From: Ectobacillus sp. JY-23
GTDB taxonomy: Bacteria; Bacillota; Bacilli; Bacillales; Bacillaceae_G
Reading direction: 5' to 3'
Assembly (NCBI RefSeq): GCF_023022965.1
Contig: NZ_CP095462.1
Coordinates: forward strand, 1 to 64,000
DNA: 64,000 bases
Shown: piece after piece, positions 16,830 through 27,540 of the stretch
Layout of the letters: each line of letters opens with the position of its first letter
Numbering within the stretch: the stretch's first letter is position 1
Made by a program: the position numbers and the translations under genes
The notes under the pieces: model-generated
Seen by the model: the letters and a program-made list of their open reading frames with translations, nothing else
Told to the model about the DNA's origin: nothing
Database searches by the model: none

Positions 16830-19199
16830 TTGAAAAAGAACACACCGTTCAAAGTTTTGTCAGCTCTTGCAGTGACAACAATGCTCAGCTGCACGTTTGG
16901 TTTTGGAGGGACGGCGCAAGCAGCTAACACTGTTGGGGAATCAAGCCCAATCGATCAACACCTAATCCAAGAGGATCGCTTAATTAAAGCATTAAAAGAT
17001 CGCGGTGTAATTAGCAAAAACGCGAGCCAAAAAGATGCTTTGAAAGCAGCAGAAAAATATGTGGATAAAAAGCGCGGGGAAAAGCCATCTACGGTAACAT
17101 CTGCTGAAGTATCTGCATTTGTTAACCAAGTGAAGGCTGCGAATGAAAAAGCGAAGGAAAAAGCAAAAAAATCACTTAGCAATGCATCAAAATCACCAGT
17201 TGCTGGTCCAGGTAAAGATGGATTAATTCCAACCAAACCTGCGAAGCAAGCAGATTATAATGGTGCTGTTCGTACAGATAAAGTTCTTGTATTGCTAGCA
17301 GAGTTTTCTGATTTCAAGCACAATAACATCGACAAAGAGCCTGGCTATCTTTGGTCTGAAGACTTCAGTCAGGAGCACTACGAAAAAATGCTGTTTGGCG
17401 ATGAAGAATTCGAGCTTTTTGATGGCTCTAAAATACAAACATTTAAGCAGTATTATGAAGAACAATCCGGTGGTAGCTACACAGTAGACGGAACTGTTAC
17501 ACCTTGGCTTACAGTACCTGGTACAGCGAAAGAGTACGGTGATGATAACCCGGCTGGCGGTCATGACAACTTAACACCAAAAGGTCCTCGTGACTTCGTT
17601 AAAGATGCGTTAAACGCTGCAGTTGCGTCTGGTATCGACTTAGCGGAGTTTGACCAGTTCGACCAATATGATCTTGATGGTGACGGCAACCAAAATGAGC
17701 CGGACGGCTTAATTGACCACTTGATGGTTGTACACGCTGGTGTTGGACAAGAAGCGGGTGGCGGTAAGCTTGGCGACGACGCAATCTGGTCTCACCGTTG
17801 GACAGTTGGTAACTCGCCTTATAGAATCGATGGAACGACTGCCAAAGTTCCTTACTGGGGCGGTAAAGTTGCAGCATTTGATTATACAATTGAGCCTGAA
17901 GACGGCGCGGTTGGTGTATTTGCGCATGAATATGGTCATGATTTAGGTCTTCCGGATGAGTATGACACGCAGTATACGGGTCAAGGTGAGCCTGTTCAGT
18001 CTTGGTCCATTATGAGTGGTGGTAGCTGGGCTGGTAAAATTGCCGGTACACAGCCAACAAGCTTCTCGCCGCAAAATAAAGAGTTTTTCCAAAAAACAAT
18101 TGGCGGCAACTGGGCTAACATTTTAGAAGTAAACTATGCAGACCTTAAAAAGCCGGGCTTCTTCTCTTACCTGGATCAAAGTGTTACAAAATCTAAAAAT
18201 CCTGGTATCATCCGCGTGAACCTGCCTGACAAAGAAGTAAAAGGCATTGCACCAGGATTTGGCCAAAAGTATTACTACAGCCAAAAAGGTGATGACCTTC
18301 ATACGACGTTGACGACACCTGTGTTCGATTTAACGAACGCAACTTCTGCTACATTTGACTATAAAGCATGGTACGAAGTTGAATTTGATTACGATTATGT
18401 ACATGTGAATGTAGTGGACGAGGCAGGAAATGTTCTGAAACAAGATATTGATGTGATTGGTGACGAAAACACTGAAAACGGATTTGAAACCTCTAAAGGC
18501 TTATGGGTAGACAAGTCTTATGACTTAAGCGAATTTGCTGGCAAGAAAGTAAAGCTTACGTTCGATTACGTAACTGACGGCGGTTTAGCACCTAACGGCT
18601 TTGCAATGGATAACTTAACATTGACAGTGAATGGACAAGTTGCATTTACTGATGATGCAGAAGGCGATGTAAAAGTAGCATTAGATGGTTTCGTTGTTTC
18701 CAACGGCTTTGAAAAGAAAAAACACTACTACTACTTGGAGTGGAGAAACTATGCAGGTGCTGACGTAGCGCTTCAATACGGCCGCGGTCCTGTATATAAC
18801 ACAGGTATGGTAGTATGGTATGCAGATGACAGCTACCTAGATAACTGGGTTGGTGTACATCCGGGCGAAGGCTTCCTAGGTGTAGTAGACTCTCACCCTG
18901 AAGCAATTGTAGGTACATTAAATGGCAAGCCGTCTGTTGCACAAAGCACACGCTTCCAAATCGCGGACGCTGCGTTCTCTTACGACAGAACACCGGCTTG
19001 GTACGTGAACTCTCCAACACGTGGTATCTTTGATTACAAAGGTCTGCCTGGTGTGACGAAGTTCGATGATTCTAAATCTTACATGAATGCATTGATTCCT
19101 GATGCAGGACGTAAAGTACCAAAGTATGGTCTATCCTTCCGCGTAATTGGCGAAGCAAAAGACAACTCTGCAGGTGCAATCTTGATTGAAAAGAAATAA
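16830..19199 (+). CDS. inhA: Immune inhibitor A metalloprotease (M6)
   Basis: 789 residues, the usual InhA length. Signal peptide (cleaved near AQA, ~residue 30), Lys/Ala-rich propeptide, and an M6 catalytic domain with [14 protein letters not shown] (zinc ligands His366, His370). Then come the met-turn region ([10 protein letters not shown]) and a C-terminal VEG/MAM-like beta domain. InhA is secreted and also found in the exosporium; it cleaves antimicrobial peptides and host proteins. The start is TTG at 16830 with AAGGAGAGG upstream; the nearby ATG is out of frame. It sits next to sinI/sinR as in B. cereus. Confidence 0.95.
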   Translation: MKKNTPFKVLSALAVTTMLSCTFGFGGTAQAANTVGESSPIDQHLIQEDRLIKALKDRGVISKNASQKDALKAAEKYVDKKRGEKPSTVTSAEVSAFVNQVKAANEKAKEKAKKSLSNASKSPVAGPGKDGLIPTKPAKQADYNGAVRTDKVLVLLAEFSDFKHNNIDKEPGYLWSEDFSQEHYEKMLFGDEEFELFDGSKIQTFKQYYEEQSGGSYTVDGTVTPWLTVPGTAKEYGDDNPAGGHDNLTPKGPRDFVKDALNAAVASGIDLAEFDQFDQYDLDGDGNQNEPDGLIDHLMVVHAGVGQEAGGGKLGDDAIWSHRWTVGNSPYRIDGTTAKVPYWGGKVAAFDYTIEPEDGAVGVFAHEYGHDLGLPDEYDTQYTGQGEPVQSWSIMSGGSWAGKIAGTQPTSFSPQNKEFFQKTIGGNWANILEVNYADLKKPGFFSYLDQSVTKSKNPGIIRVNLPDKEVKGIAPGFGQKYYYSQKGDDLHTTLTTPVFDLTNATSATFDYKAWYEVEFDYDYVHVNVVDEAGNVLKQDIDVIGDENTENGFETSKGLWVDKSYDLSEFAGKKVKLTFDYVTDGGLAPNGFAMDNLTLTVNGQVAFTDDAEGDVKVALDGFVVSNGFEKKKHYYYLEWRNYAGADVALQYGRGPVYNTGMVVWYADDSYLDNWVGVHPGEGFLGVVDSHPEAIVGTLNGKPSVAQSTRFQIADAAFSYDRTPAWYVNSPTRGIFDYKGLPGVTKFDDSKSYMNALIPDAGRKVPKYGLSFRVIGEAKDNSAGAILIEKK

Positions 19200-19203
19200 C
19201 GAC

Positions 19204-19238
19204 AAAAGCGCTACGGAAGCATTCCGTAGCGCTTTTTT
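19204..19238 (+). terminator. Terminator of inhA
   Basis: AAAAGCGCTACGGAA/TTCCGTAGCGCTTTT 15-bp perfect stem, 3-nt loop, T6. Confidence 0.93.
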
Positions 19239-19330
19239 GTTTATACTACATAATAAGAAAAAAACGTAAAAACAAAAAGTATGTACAACTTTTACATGTA
19301 AATTACGTTCTTAATTCATACATAAAGAGA

Positions 19331-19359
19331 TTGACAGAACGTAGGAAGAATGGCATAGT
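19331..19359 (+). promoter_or_regulatory. Candidate promoter of the aldehyde dehydrogenase gene
   Basis: TTGACA (19331-19336) and CATAGT (19354-19359) with a 17-bp spacer. A near-palindrome TGTTTAA, G, TGTTTAAACA (19373-19390) follows and could be an operator. Confidence 0.5.
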
Positions 19360-19410
19360 AAAAGAAAGATAATGTTTAAGTGTTTAAACATAAAGACGGA
19401 GGTGCTGTAT

Positions 19411-20772
19411 ATGATACAGGAGCTAATTGCACGGCAACGAGCATATTATCATAGTGGGCAAACACGTGCGCTGTCAATTCGATTGTTGCAGCTGCAAAAA
19501 CTATATGATGGCATTCAAAAATATGAAGCAAAAATTTTAGATGCTTTAAAGCAAGATTTAAATAAATCACAATTCGAAGCGTATGTAACAGAGATTGGAT
19601 ATACGCTAAAAGAAATTTCTTTTGTGAAAAAGCGCTTGGGACGCTGGATGAAGCCGCAAAAGGTGAAAGGAACACTGCTACAGGCAGGGGGAAGAGGGCG
19701 AATTGTACCTGAGCCTTATGGTGTTACGCTAATTATTGCACCTTGGAATTATCCATTTCAATTGGCAATGGCTCCTCTGATTGGTGCGATTGCAGCCGGA
19801 AATACAGCGATTGTGAAGCCATCTGAACTTACACCTCATGTATCTGCTGTAATTGCAGAATTGCTGCGCGAAGTATACGCTGAGGAATACATTGCAGTCG
19901 TAGAGGGAGGCGTAGAAACAAGTACAGAATTACTAGCGCAGCCAGTTGACCATATCTTCTTCACGGGTAGCGTGGCGGTGGGTAAAATTGTCATGGAAGC
20001 AGCTGCGAAACGCTTGACACCTGTGACCTTAGAGCTCGGCGGAAAAAGTCCGTGTATTGTTCATGACGATGCCAATCTAGCAGTAGCAGCACGCCGTATT
20101 GTCTGGGGAAAATTTGTTAACGCTGGTCAAACATGTGTGGCACCGGACTATGTGTATGTGCACAAGCATGTTAAAGACAAGTTGATTGCGCTTATAAAGG
20201 AAGAAATACAAAAGCAATATGCAAATCCGTTGCAGGGCGCGGGGTATGTACGCATTGTCAGCGAACGACATTTTCAGCGCCTATCCTCATTTTTAACAAA
20301 CGGCACTGTACTTGTAGGCGGCAAAGTAAATGAAGAAAAATGGATTATTGAGCCGACGCTATTAGGAAATGTAACGTGGGATGACGCAGTGATGCAAGAG
20401 GAGATTTTTGGACCGATTTTGCCGATATTTGAGTATGAAGACTTAGATCGTGTAATCCAAACCATATTGCAGCATCCCAAGCCCCTCGCATTATATGCTT
20501 TCACAGAAAGCAAGCGTGTAGAAGATGAGATTGTCACACGCATTTCCTATGGCGGCGGTTGTATCAACGACACTATTTTTCATCTTGGTTCGCCGTACTT
20601 GCCGTTTGGAGGGGTTGGAGAAAGCGGGATGGGTAGCTATCACGGCGAGTATAGCTTCCGGGCATTTTCCCATTATAAAAGCGTGTTGCGTCAATCAAGC
20701 AAGTTCGATTTGAAATTTCGTTATTATCCGAGTGAAAGTGCTTTAAAATTCATCCGAAAATTGTTAAAATAA
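19411..20772 (+). CDS. NAD(P)-dependent aldehyde dehydrogenase (class 3-like)
   Basis: 453 residues, the short form typical of class 3/fatty aldehyde dehydrogenases such as B. subtilis YwdH. Motifs: PWNYPFQLAMAPLIGAIAAGN, GSVAVGK (cofactor binding), catalytic Glu in LELGGKSP, catalytic Cys in GQTCVAPDYV, EIFGPILP, and PFGGVGESGMG near the end. It oxidises an aldehyde to the acid; the substrate is not predictable. ATG at 19411 follows GGAGGTGC; the longer frame from 19372 has no SD. Monocistronic. Confidence 0.93.
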   Translation: MIQELIARQRAYYHSGQTRALSIRLLQLQKLYDGIQKYEAKILDALKQDLNKSQFEAYVTEIGYTLKEISFVKKRLGRWMKPQKVKGTLLQAGGRGRIVPEPYGVTLIIAPWNYPFQLAMAPLIGAIAAGNTAIVKPSELTPHVSAVIAELLREVYAEEYIAVVEGGVETSTELLAQPVDHIFFTGSVAVGKIVMEAAAKRLTPVTLELGGKSPCIVHDDANLAVAARRIVWGKFVNAGQTCVAPDYVYVHKHVKDKLIALIKEEIQKQYANPLQGAGYVRIVSERHFQRLSSFLTNGTVLVGGKVNEEKWIIEPTLLGNVTWDDAVMQEEIFGPILPIFEYEDLDRVIQTILQHPKPLALYAFTESKRVEDEIVTRISYGGGCINDTIFHLGSPYLPFGGVGESGMGSYHGEYSFRAFSHYKSVLRQSSKFDLKFRYYPSESALKFIRKLLK

Positions 20773-20798
20773 AAAATGGTTATAATCGTATTGTGTAT

Positions 20799-20823
20799 CC
20801 CCTTCGGATGAAGGGGGTTTTTT
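20799..20823 (+). terminator. Terminator of the aldehyde dehydrogenase gene
   Basis: CCCCTTC/GAAGGGG stem with a 4-nt loop (GGAT) and T6. Confidence 0.87.
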
Positions 20824-20833
20824 ATTAATGATA

Positions 20834-20998
20834 AGGCTCTGTTAAAGTTTGTTGTTGATTTCCGTTACGGGGGTTCTCTTTCTGCGGACAGTCAGGGAGC
20901 CTCCTCAGCGCTATGCGCCTGTGGGGTCTCCCTTTGACTTGTTTTTTCCGCAGGAGTCTCACCCTCCACTCAACAAGTGCGAATTAGCTAAAACAGCC
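20834..20998. repeat. Intergenic palindromic element (MITE-like)
   Basis: A ~165-bp element with imperfect inverted ends (GGCTCTGTTAAAG at left, ...CTAAAACAGCC at right). A large internal fold includes TGCGGA (20883-20888)/TCCGCA (20947-20952), GTCA/TGAC, GGGAGCC/GGTCTCCC and a central AGCGC-TAT-GCGCC hairpin. It closely resembles the structured intergenic repeats with 'GAGCCTCCTC' and 'GGGGTCTCC' blocks common in Bacillaceae genomes. No ORF inside. A decayed relative lies at 2264-2386. It fills the gap between the aldehyde dehydrogenase gene and potA. Confidence 0.6.
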
Positions 20999-21069
20999 AA
21001 TTATAAAAAAGAATGAACACGCTTATACGAGGAAAACTATACAAAATATGAATAGATAGGGAAAAGAGA

Positions 21070-22017
21070 ATGAAAGATATGATTACAATTACAGAGGTAC
21101 AAAAACGCTTTGGCGATCAAGTCATTATTCCGCCCTTGTCTTTAGATATCAAGGAAGGGGAATTTCTTACAATTTTAGGCCCGAGCGGCTGTGGTAAAAC
21201 GACGCTGCTTCGTATGATTGCAGGCTTTGAAGCGCCAACCGAGGGAACAATTTCGCTTGCAGGTGAATCTATTCAGAATTTACCGCCGTACAAACGCGAT
21301 ATGAATCTTGTGTTTCAGCACTATGCCTTATTTCCGCATATGAATGTGGAACAAAACATTCGTTTTGGACTTAAAATGAAAAAAGTATCTGAATCAGAGC
21401 AAAAAGAGCGTGCGGCGGAAGCGATGCGTCTCACGCAGCTAACAGAATTCAAAAAGCGCAAACCGTCTCAACTTTCAGGCGGACAGCAGCAGCGCGTAGC
21501 CATTGCCCGTGCTATTGTCAATAATCCTAAGGTGCTTCTGTTAGACGAACCATTAGGTGCCCTTGATTTTAAGTTGCGTAAAGACTTGCAGCGTGAGCTG
21601 AAGAATTTACAACGACGCCTCGGCATCACGTTCATTTACGTTACCCATGACCAAGAAGAAGCGATGAGCATGAGCGATCGCATTGCGGTCATGAACCAGG
21701 GACGTATCGAACAGCTTGGCACACCGCGTGAAATTTATAACAATCCAAGCACCCTGTTTGTGGCAACATTCATTGGCGAGAACAACATTTTCGCAGATGG
21801 GTTTGCAGTCCGTCCGGAAAAGGTACAGGTCACTAAAGAAATGCGAGAAGGGTATCGCACTGGGCAAATAGAAGACACGGAGTTTGTCGGCGATGCGGAA
21901 AAGCTATATATCCGCAGCGGTAAGGATTTAATTACGGCCTATGACAACAACTTGTGGCGTGCCGGTGATACGGTGTATGTAGGATGGCACAAAGAAGATG
22001 AGGTGACGTTGCGTTGA
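21070..22017 (+). CDS. potA: Spermidine/putrescine ABC importer, ATPase PotA
   Basis: 315 residues. ABC ATPase with Walker [10 protein letters not shown] (~38-46), Q-loop [11 protein letters not shown], signature [14 protein letters not shown], Walker [13 protein letters not shown] and the H-loop [10 protein letters not shown]-terminal TOBE-like domain follows. The following permeases and binding protein identify it as the polyamine importer. The SD is weak (GGGAAAAGAGA). Its stop overlaps the potB TTG. No PuuR-like regulator gene is next to it, unlike many B. cereus pot loci. Confidence 0.93.
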   Translation: MKDMITITEVQKRFGDQVIIPPLSLDIKEGEFLTILGPSGCGKTTLLRMIAGFEAPTEGTISLAGESIQNLPPYKRDMNLVFQHYALFPHMNVEQNIRFGLKMKKVSESEQKERAAEAMRLTQLTEFKKRKPSQLSGGQQQRVAIARAIVNNPKVLLLDEPLGALDFKLRKDLQRELKNLQRRLGITFIYVTHDQEEAMSMSDRIAVMNQGRIEQLGTPREIYNNPSTLFVATFIGENNIFADGFAVRPEKVQVTKEMREGYRTGQIEDTEFVGDAEKLYIRSGKDLITAYDNNLWRAGDTVYVGWHKEDEVTLR

Positions 22018-22847
22018 AAAAGGGGAAATGGTTAGCGGCACCGGCCATTATTTGGTTGCTGCTGTTCTTTCTCGTACCACTCCTTTTTGTCATGGCATTT
22101 TCTTTTTTTCAAAGAGGTACATACGGGGAAGTTGTTACATCACTTACCTTTGAAAATGTGACGCGTGTATTTCAGTCATTATACATAAAGGTATTGTGGG
22201 AAACTGTTAAGGTAGCTGTTATTACAACAATTCTTTGTTTATTAATTGGTTATCCGTTTGCGTATACCGTTACGATTGTAGACCGCAAATGGCAATCCAC
22301 GTTGCTTCTGTTGGTTACGATTCCGTTTTGGATTAACTTTTTGGTGCGCTCCTATGCATGGATTGTCATTTTACGTTCACAAGGCTTGGTGAACACAGTC
22401 CTTTTACAACTGGGTATTATCAACGAGCCGCTCAGCTTGCTGTATAATACACCGGCCGTGATTTTAGGTATGGTATATTCTTTACTGCCGTTTATGGTAC
22501 TGCCGATTTATGCTTCTATTGAACAGCTGGATAAACGTAAACTAGAAGCTGCATACGATTTGGGAGCAACGCCGCTACGTGCTTTCTGGAACGTCACACT
22601 GCCTCTTACCATGCCAGGAGTTGCGACAGGTTCTGTGCTTGTCTTCGTTTCTTCCATCGGTATGTTTGTCGTATCAGATGTGCTCGGGGGCTCTAAAGTG
22701 TCTTTAATTGGAAATGTCATTCAAAATCAGTTCTTAGGTGCACGTGATTGGCCATTTGGCTCGGCCTTATCACTAGTACTTGTGCTAAGCACGATTTTGC
22801 TCATTTATTTGTACTACCGCGTTGCGTATTATAGGGGGAAACGATGA
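22014..22847 (+). CDS. potB: Polyamine ABC importer permease PotB
   Basis: 277 residues with six membrane segments and the BPD-transport EAA loop, here [21 protein letters not shown] (about residues 180-200). It forms the membrane channel with PotC. The start is TTG, overlapping potA by 4 nt, which implies translational coupling; the stop overlaps potC. Confidence 0.93.
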   Translation: MKKGKWLAAPAIIWLLLFFLVPLLFVMAFSFFQRGTYGEVVTSLTFENVTRVFQSLYIKVLWETVKVAVITTILCLLIGYPFAYTVTIVDRKWQSTLLLLVTIPFWINFLVRSYAWIVILRSQGLVNTVLLQLGIINEPLSLLYNTPAVILGMVYSLLPFMVLPIYASIEQLDKRKLEAAYDLGATPLRAFWNVTLPLTMPGVATGSVLVFVSSIGMFVVSDVLGGSKVSLIGNVIQNQFLGARDWPFGSALSLVLVLSTILLIYLYYRVAYYRGKR

Positions 22848-23623
22848 AAAAATTTCTGATCAGCTATTCTTGGCTTGTGTTGCTGTTTTTGTATTTGCCG
22901 ATGATGGTACTGGTCGCGTATTCTTTCAATGATTCGCGTATCAACGCTGAGTGGAAAGGATTTACGCTGCATTGGTACAGCGATGTGCTACAAAACCCAG
23001 ATGTACTTAGCGCGTTTGTGAATAGCTTGCTTATCGCATTTGTTACAACACTTGTTGCAACAGTTCTGGGTACGCTATTTGCACTGGCGCTTCACCGATA
23101 TACGTATCGCTTCAAGGGCGCCCTAGATGGGTTGGTATATTTGCCGATTCTTGTTCCCGATATTTTAATGGGGCTTTCTCTTCTCATCCTGTTCAGTCAA
23201 ATTGGACTGGAACTTGGCAAAACGACCATTATAATTGCGCATATTACATTTAGTATCTCATTTGTCGTTGTTATTGTGTCCGCACGTCTTGCTAGCATGG
23301 GGAGGGAGTTAGAAGAAGCGGCGAATGACCTTGGTGCTTCTCCTTGGCAAACGTTTCGTTATGTAACGTTGCCATCGCTAATGCCAGGTGTCATTTCAGC
23401 GGCCTTGTTAACATTCACATTGTCCATTGATGATTTTGTCATTAGTTTTTTCGTATCAGGTCCGGGCTCAACAACGTTGCCACTGTATATTTACAGTATG
23501 GTAAAGCGCGGTATTACCCCGGAAATCAACGCCTTATCAACAATTTTAATTGTAATTATTGTTGCGTTGATGCTGTTATCGCAAGTATTTCAAAAAGACA
23601 AAAGCGGCAGATTGCCGCTGTAA
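22844..23623 (+). CDS. potC: Polyamine ABC importer permease PotC
   Basis: 259 residues, six membrane segments. The EAA loop reads EAANDLGASPWQTFRYVTLP, followed by SIDDFVISFFVSGPGSTTLP, a highly conserved PotC stretch. ATGA overlap with potB; 12 bp before potD. Confidence 0.93.
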   Translation: MKKFLISYSWLVLLFLYLPMMVLVAYSFNDSRINAEWKGFTLHWYSDVLQNPDVLSAFVNSLLIAFVTTLVATVLGTLFALALHRYTYRFKGALDGLVYLPILVPDILMGLSLLILFSQIGLELGKTTIIIAHITFSISFVVVIVSARLASMGRELEEAANDLGASPWQTFRYVTLPSLMPGVISAALLTFTLSIDDFVISFFVSGPGSTTLPLYIYSMVKRGITPEINALSTILIVIIVALMLLSQVFQKDKSGRLPL

Positions 23624-23635
23624 AGGAGTGGTTGT

Positions 23636-24631
23636 ATGAAATGGTGGAAAATGGCTGCAATTGCGGCAGTTGCAGTTGCGGCGCTGGCTGGCTGCGGAGA
23701 GAAAAAAGAGGAGCTCAATATTTACAGCTGGGCGGATAACTTTGATGAAGATGTTATTAAAGATTTCGAGAAAAAGTATAATGTGAAAGTAAACTATGAC
23801 AAGTACGCGAGCAACGAAGAAATGCTTGCTAAGCTGCAAGCTGGCGGCGCAAAATACGATTTGATTCAGCCTTCTGATTATATGGTCGCGACCATGACAA
23901 AACTGGATTTACTAGAGCCCTTAACAGCAAAAAACATTCCAAATACAAAAAATGTTGATCCGTTTTTCCGCGATTTACCTTATGATCCAGGTAACAAATA
24001 TTCAGTTGTGTATGCATGGGGTGTTACTGGTATTGCATATAACAAAAAATATGTAAAAGAAGCGCCAACAAGCTGGGCAGACTTGTGGAATCCAAAATAT
24101 AAAGATCGCGTTGTGATGCTGAATGATTCTCGCGAAGTACTTGGCATGGGGTTAAAGAAGAACGGCTTCTCCAACAACAGCAAAAATGAAGCTGAAATCA
24201 AAACAGCATATGAAGATATCCGTAAAGCATTGCCGAATGTTTTGGCTTTTGACACAGATAACATTAAACAAAAACTGATTGCTGAAGAAGCTTGGCTTGG
24301 TACAGTTTGGTCTGGTGATGCAACATTTGTACAAAAAGACAACAAAGATGTTGCTTTTGTGATTCCAAAAGAAGGAAGTACCATTTGGGCTGATACACTT
24401 GCAATTCCAAAAGGTGCAAAGCATAAAGTTTTAGCAGAAAAATTCATTAACTACTTAATGGATCCGAAAGTAAGTAAAAAGAACTATGAATCCATCGGTT
24501 ATGCCAACCCGAGCGAAGGTTTGCCTCTAAAAGAAGAAGAACTGAAAAATATTGAATGGCTGGTCGATGTTGGCGATACAACACGTATTTATGACGAATA
24601 TTGGACGAAACTAAAAACAGGTAAAGAATAA
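23636..24631 (+). CDS. potD: Polyamine-binding lipoprotein PotD
   Basis: 331 residues. Lipoprotein signal peptide with lipobox LAGC (Cys20), then a type-2 periplasmic-binding fold. The N-terminus ELNIYSWADNFDEDVI and the YDLIQPSDYMV segment are typical of PotD/PotF. Polyamine-contact residues (Trp/Tyr/Asp) are at family positions such as VYAWGVTGIAYN and WSGDA. It captures spermidine or putrescine outside the membrane and delivers it to PotBC. SD AAAGGAGTGG. Last gene of the operon. Confidence 0.93.
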   Translation: MKWWKMAAIAAVAVAALAGCGEKKEELNIYSWADNFDEDVIKDFEKKYNVKVNYDKYASNEEMLAKLQAGGAKYDLIQPSDYMVATMTKLDLLEPLTAKNIPNTKNVDPFFRDLPYDPGNKYSVVYAWGVTGIAYNKKYVKEAPTSWADLWNPKYKDRVVMLNDSREVLGMGLKKNGFSNNSKNEAEIKTAYEDIRKALPNVLAFDTDNIKQKLIAEEAWLGTVWSGDATFVQKDNKDVAFVIPKEGSTIWADTLAIPKGAKHKVLAEKFINYLMDPKVSKKNYESIGYANPSEGLPLKEEELKNIEWLVDVGDTTRIYDEYWTKLKTGKE

Positions 24632-24656
24632 AACGCGATCTACGTCGCGTTTTTTC
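24630..24656 (+). terminator. Terminator of potABCD
   Basis: AAACGCGA/TCGCGTTT stem with a 6-nt loop and T-tract, abutting the potD stop. Confidence 0.88.
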
Positions 24657-24679
24657 TTTACTGTACGGGGAGAGTTAAC

Positions 24680-25315
24680 ATGAGAACCAATAAGCATACC
24701 TATGCATTTGCATTTATGATTGTGTTGGCGGCATTTGCAGGTATATTGACATGGAAAATTATAGATCAGCAAACGTTATGGATTGATGAGTGGATGAAGG
24801 GAAGGTTACAGCTGCTGCAGGGAGAGGGCAGTATTGCTTTCTTTACGGTTTTAACAGAGATGGGATCGGAGCCCGGTATTATCGGTACGCTTGTAGGAGC
24901 GGGAATTTGGCTCGTAAAGAAAAAACGTTATATTTCTGTCGCTGTATTTGTCATAGCAGTAGCCGTGGCACAACTGCTCAATAAAGTATTAAAAAATATT
25001 ATCGCAAGAGAGCGTCCTTCCCTAAATGAAGCAATTGATGCGGTAAGCTATAGCTTTCCAAGTGGTCATGCAATGGTCGGCTTGGTTACATATGGATTTT
25101 TGGCCGCACTGCTCATTCGCGCCGGCATGAAGAAAAGTGTTGTAATCATTGGGGCAGCATTTCTTATTTTACTAGTGGGTCTAAGCCGCATTGTGTTGTC
25201 TGTGCATTATCCTTCTGATATATTGGGTGGCTACTGTCTTGGTGGTATGTTGTTGATTGTATTTTTGTATGCTGATGCATATGCAAATAGTCGCCAGAAA
25301 AAAAGAAGCAGATAA
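24680..25315 (+). CDS. PAP2-family membrane phosphatase
   Basis: 211 residues, about five or six membrane helices. The three phosphatase motifs are complete: KNIIARERP (KxxxxxxRP), SFPSGHAM (PSGH) and SRIVLSVHYPSD (SRxxxxxHxxxD). Family members dephosphorylate undecaprenyl pyrophosphate, phosphatidylglycerophosphate or other lipid phosphates at the outer membrane face; B. subtilis YodM and PgpB are relatives. SD GGGGAGAG. It has its own start after the potD terminator and a 47-bp gap to the MMPL gene. Confidence 0.9.
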   Translation: MRTNKHTYAFAFMIVLAAFAGILTWKIIDQQTLWIDEWMKGRLQLLQGEGSIAFFTVLTEMGSEPGIIGTLVGAGIWLVKKKRYISVAVFVIAVAVAQLLNKVLKNIIARERPSLNEAIDAVSYSFPSGHAMVGLVTYGFLAALLIRAGMKKSVVIIGAAFLILLVGLSRIVLSVHYPSDILGGYCLGGMLLIVFLYADAYANSRQKKRSR

Positions 25316-25365
25316 TTCAATTTTTTTTCGTCGGTCTTGTATAATCGGCTTAAGGAGGGGTTGTG

Positions 25366-27540
25366 ATGAAGCAAAACGTTTCAAAGCTTGATTTGTGGGG
25401 GAAAATAGGTTTTTTTATTCACCGTTTTCGGATTACGTTCATTTTGCTTGCGACAATCGTGGCAGTATCGCTTGCCTTTTTTGCTCCAAAACTGCCTGGG
25501 ATTTTAGGAGGAGATGGCTTTAAAACGAAGGGAGATTATCAGACGACACGACAGATTTTAGAAAAGGATTTTAAGCAATCACAAGATACACTTTTTCTTG
25601 TGTTTCAAAAAAAATCGGGAACAGAAGAAGCCTTTCGCACACAGGTGCAACGAGTTGTAGAAAAGATTGCAAATACAGAGGATTTCGCTTCGTTTCGTCA
25701 TCCAGGCATCGACCCGGCCATGCAAAAGGCTGATATTGCCTATGCGACTATCTTGCTAAAGGGTGCAGATACCGAGGCGTTAACGAAAAACACACTTGCG
25801 TTTGCAGAGCGCGTTCGTAAAGAGAGTAATGAACTTGTCCAGATCTCACCTACCGGCTTTGCAGTCATTAATGATGAGATTAATGCCCGGAGTCAAAGTG
25901 ACCTAAAAAAGGCGGAAATGATTGGTCTGCCGATTGCCTTCCTGGTATTGTTGCTCTCATTCGGACGTTTCATGGCCTCGTTGCTACCAATTATTAACGG
26001 CATACTGAGTGTTGTTGCTGCAATGGGAATTTTGTACTTTGTGGGCCGAGAAATGGAGCTTTCTATTTTTGTATTAAACGTCGCGCCGATGATTGGTTTT
26101 GCTCTGTCCATTGATTTTGCTTTGCTATTTGTAAATCGCTTCCGAGAAGAAATTGAGACGAAGTCTGTAGGGGCAGCAATTGGTATGACTTATCAAACAG
26201 CAGGACGCTCTATCGTATTTTCTGGTCTGTGCGTATTTGTGGGGTTGGCAGGCTTGTTTTTCTTTCAAATCGATTACATACAATCAGTGGCGATTAGCGG
26301 TACAATTGTCGTTATAATGAGCATTTTCTTTTCCTTAACTGTATTGCCGGCAGTGCTGTCGCTGATGGGCAAGCGTCTGCTTCGAAAAGGAAAATGGAGT
26401 GAAAGTCGTTCGGCAAGCTTTTGGCGGAGCTTCGCCACGTTTGTAATGAGTCGTCCTGTACTCATGGTTGTGACTGTGCTGGCTTTTATTTTTATATCGC
26501 TGCTACCGCTTCGTCACGCGAATTTTCAGTTTCCTGGTGTAGAATCCTTACCGGAGCGTAGCGAAGCCCGCATTGCATATGAACGCTATGAAAATGAATT
26601 TAACGAAATGATTAAAACCCATGCAGATGCGACAATTGTTGTGGAAACAGACGGACCTGTGACGGAGCTTGCAAATTTACAGCTTATAGAAAAGTTTATC
26701 CAAAAGTTAAAACAAGATAAGCAAGTGTATCGCGTGACCGGTATTGATGCACCGAGTGCGCAGCTAGACGCGGCTCGTGAAACGCCGCAGGTGCAGGCTT
26801 TGTTTGGTGCATATACAAATGGTACCAAAACATTTATACAAATTGCTTTAAAGAATAAACCAAAATCAGCTGAAGCTAAGGACTGGGTACGCGATTTTAA
26901 AACGCGCTACGAGCAGGATGGACTTACTTATTATGTGGGGGGCTTAACGAAATTTGAGCAAGAGCTAGAGGATGAGATTATTAACAAAATTGCAGTTGCG
27001 ATGACACTTATTTTGGGGTCGACCTTTGTGATTTTAATGATTGCCTTCCGTTCTTTGCTTATTCCTCTTAAAGCAATCCTTATGAACATACTCAGTCTCA
27101 GCGCTACAATCGGTATTGTCGTTTGGTTGTTTGAAGGCGGTCATTTTGGTCTTGAACAAAGCGCGGTAATGTTTGTACTGCCAGTTTTCATTTTCGGTTT
27201 GGTTTTTGGCCTCAGCATGGATTATGAAGTATTCCTGATCTCCCGTATGTATGAGCTGTATCACGAAACAGGAGACAATGATTATGCAACACTCGAAGGT
27301 CTCGTTTCTACAAGCCGTATTATCACATCAGCAGCACTTATTATGATTGTTGTGACCGGTGCTTTCGCATTTACCGATATTTTACCGGTTCAACAGATGG
27401 GGATTGGCGTGGCGCTTGCTATTTTTCTAGATGCAACAATCGTGCGATTATTACTTGTGCCAAGTTTGATGAAGCTTTTTGGTCACTGGAACTGGTGGTT
27501 CTTCGACACATCGCGCAAGCAGGAAAAAAGCGGTGCGTAA
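25366..27540 (+). CDS. MMPL/RND-family exporter (YdfJ-like)
   Basis: 724 residues with the duplicated MMPL layout. TM1 (about 20-40) leads to an extracellular domain (~45-165), TM2-6 and a loop near 340. TM7 (~365-385) leads to a second extracellular domain (~390-525), then TM8-12. Conserved stretches are FALSIDFALLFVNRFREE in half one and VFGLSMDYEVFLISRMYE in half two, the proton-relay region (S-x-D-Y). Such proteins export lipids or hydrophobic compounds. ATG at 25366 has AAGGAGG 7 nt upstream; the GTG at 25363 is less well placed. The substrate is unknown. Confidence 0.9.
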   Translation: MKQNVSKLDLWGKIGFFIHRFRITFILLATIVAVSLAFFAPKLPGILGGDGFKTKGDYQTTRQILEKDFKQSQDTLFLVFQKKSGTEEAFRTQVQRVVEKIANTEDFASFRHPGIDPAMQKADIAYATILLKGADTEALTKNTLAFAERVRKESNELVQISPTGFAVINDEINARSQSDLKKAEMIGLPIAFLVLLLSFGRFMASLLPIINGILSVVAAMGILYFVGREMELSIFVLNVAPMIGFALSIDFALLFVNRFREEIETKSVGAAIGMTYQTAGRSIVFSGLCVFVGLAGLFFFQIDYIQSVAISGTIVVIMSIFFSLTVLPAVLSLMGKRLLRKGKWSESRSASFWRSFATFVMSRPVLMVVTVLAFIFISLLPLRHANFQFPGVESLPERSEARIAYERYENEFNEMIKTHADATIVVETDGPVTELANLQLIEKFIQKLKQDKQVYRVTGIDAPSAQLDAARETPQVQALFGAYTNGTKTFIQIALKNKPKSAEAKDWVRDFKTRYEQDGLTYYVGGLTKFEQELEDEIINKIAVAMTLILGSTFVILMIAFRSLLIPLKAILMNILSLSATIGIVVWLFEGGHFGLEQSAVMFVLPVFIFGLVFGLSMDYEVFLISRMYELYHETGDNDYATLEGLVSTSRIITSAALIMIVVTGAFAFTDILPVQQMGIGVALAIFLDATIVRLLLVPSLMKLFGHWNWWFFDTSRKQEKSGA

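Noticed and set aside
16830-16850. ATG at 16823 as inhA start
   Set aside because: It is in a different frame; the TTG at 16830 opens a proper signal peptide and has an upstream SD.
20773-21069. Hidden gene or PuuR-type regulator before potA
   Set aside because: The stretch is filled by the terminator and the palindromic repeat; no HTH coding pattern in any frame.
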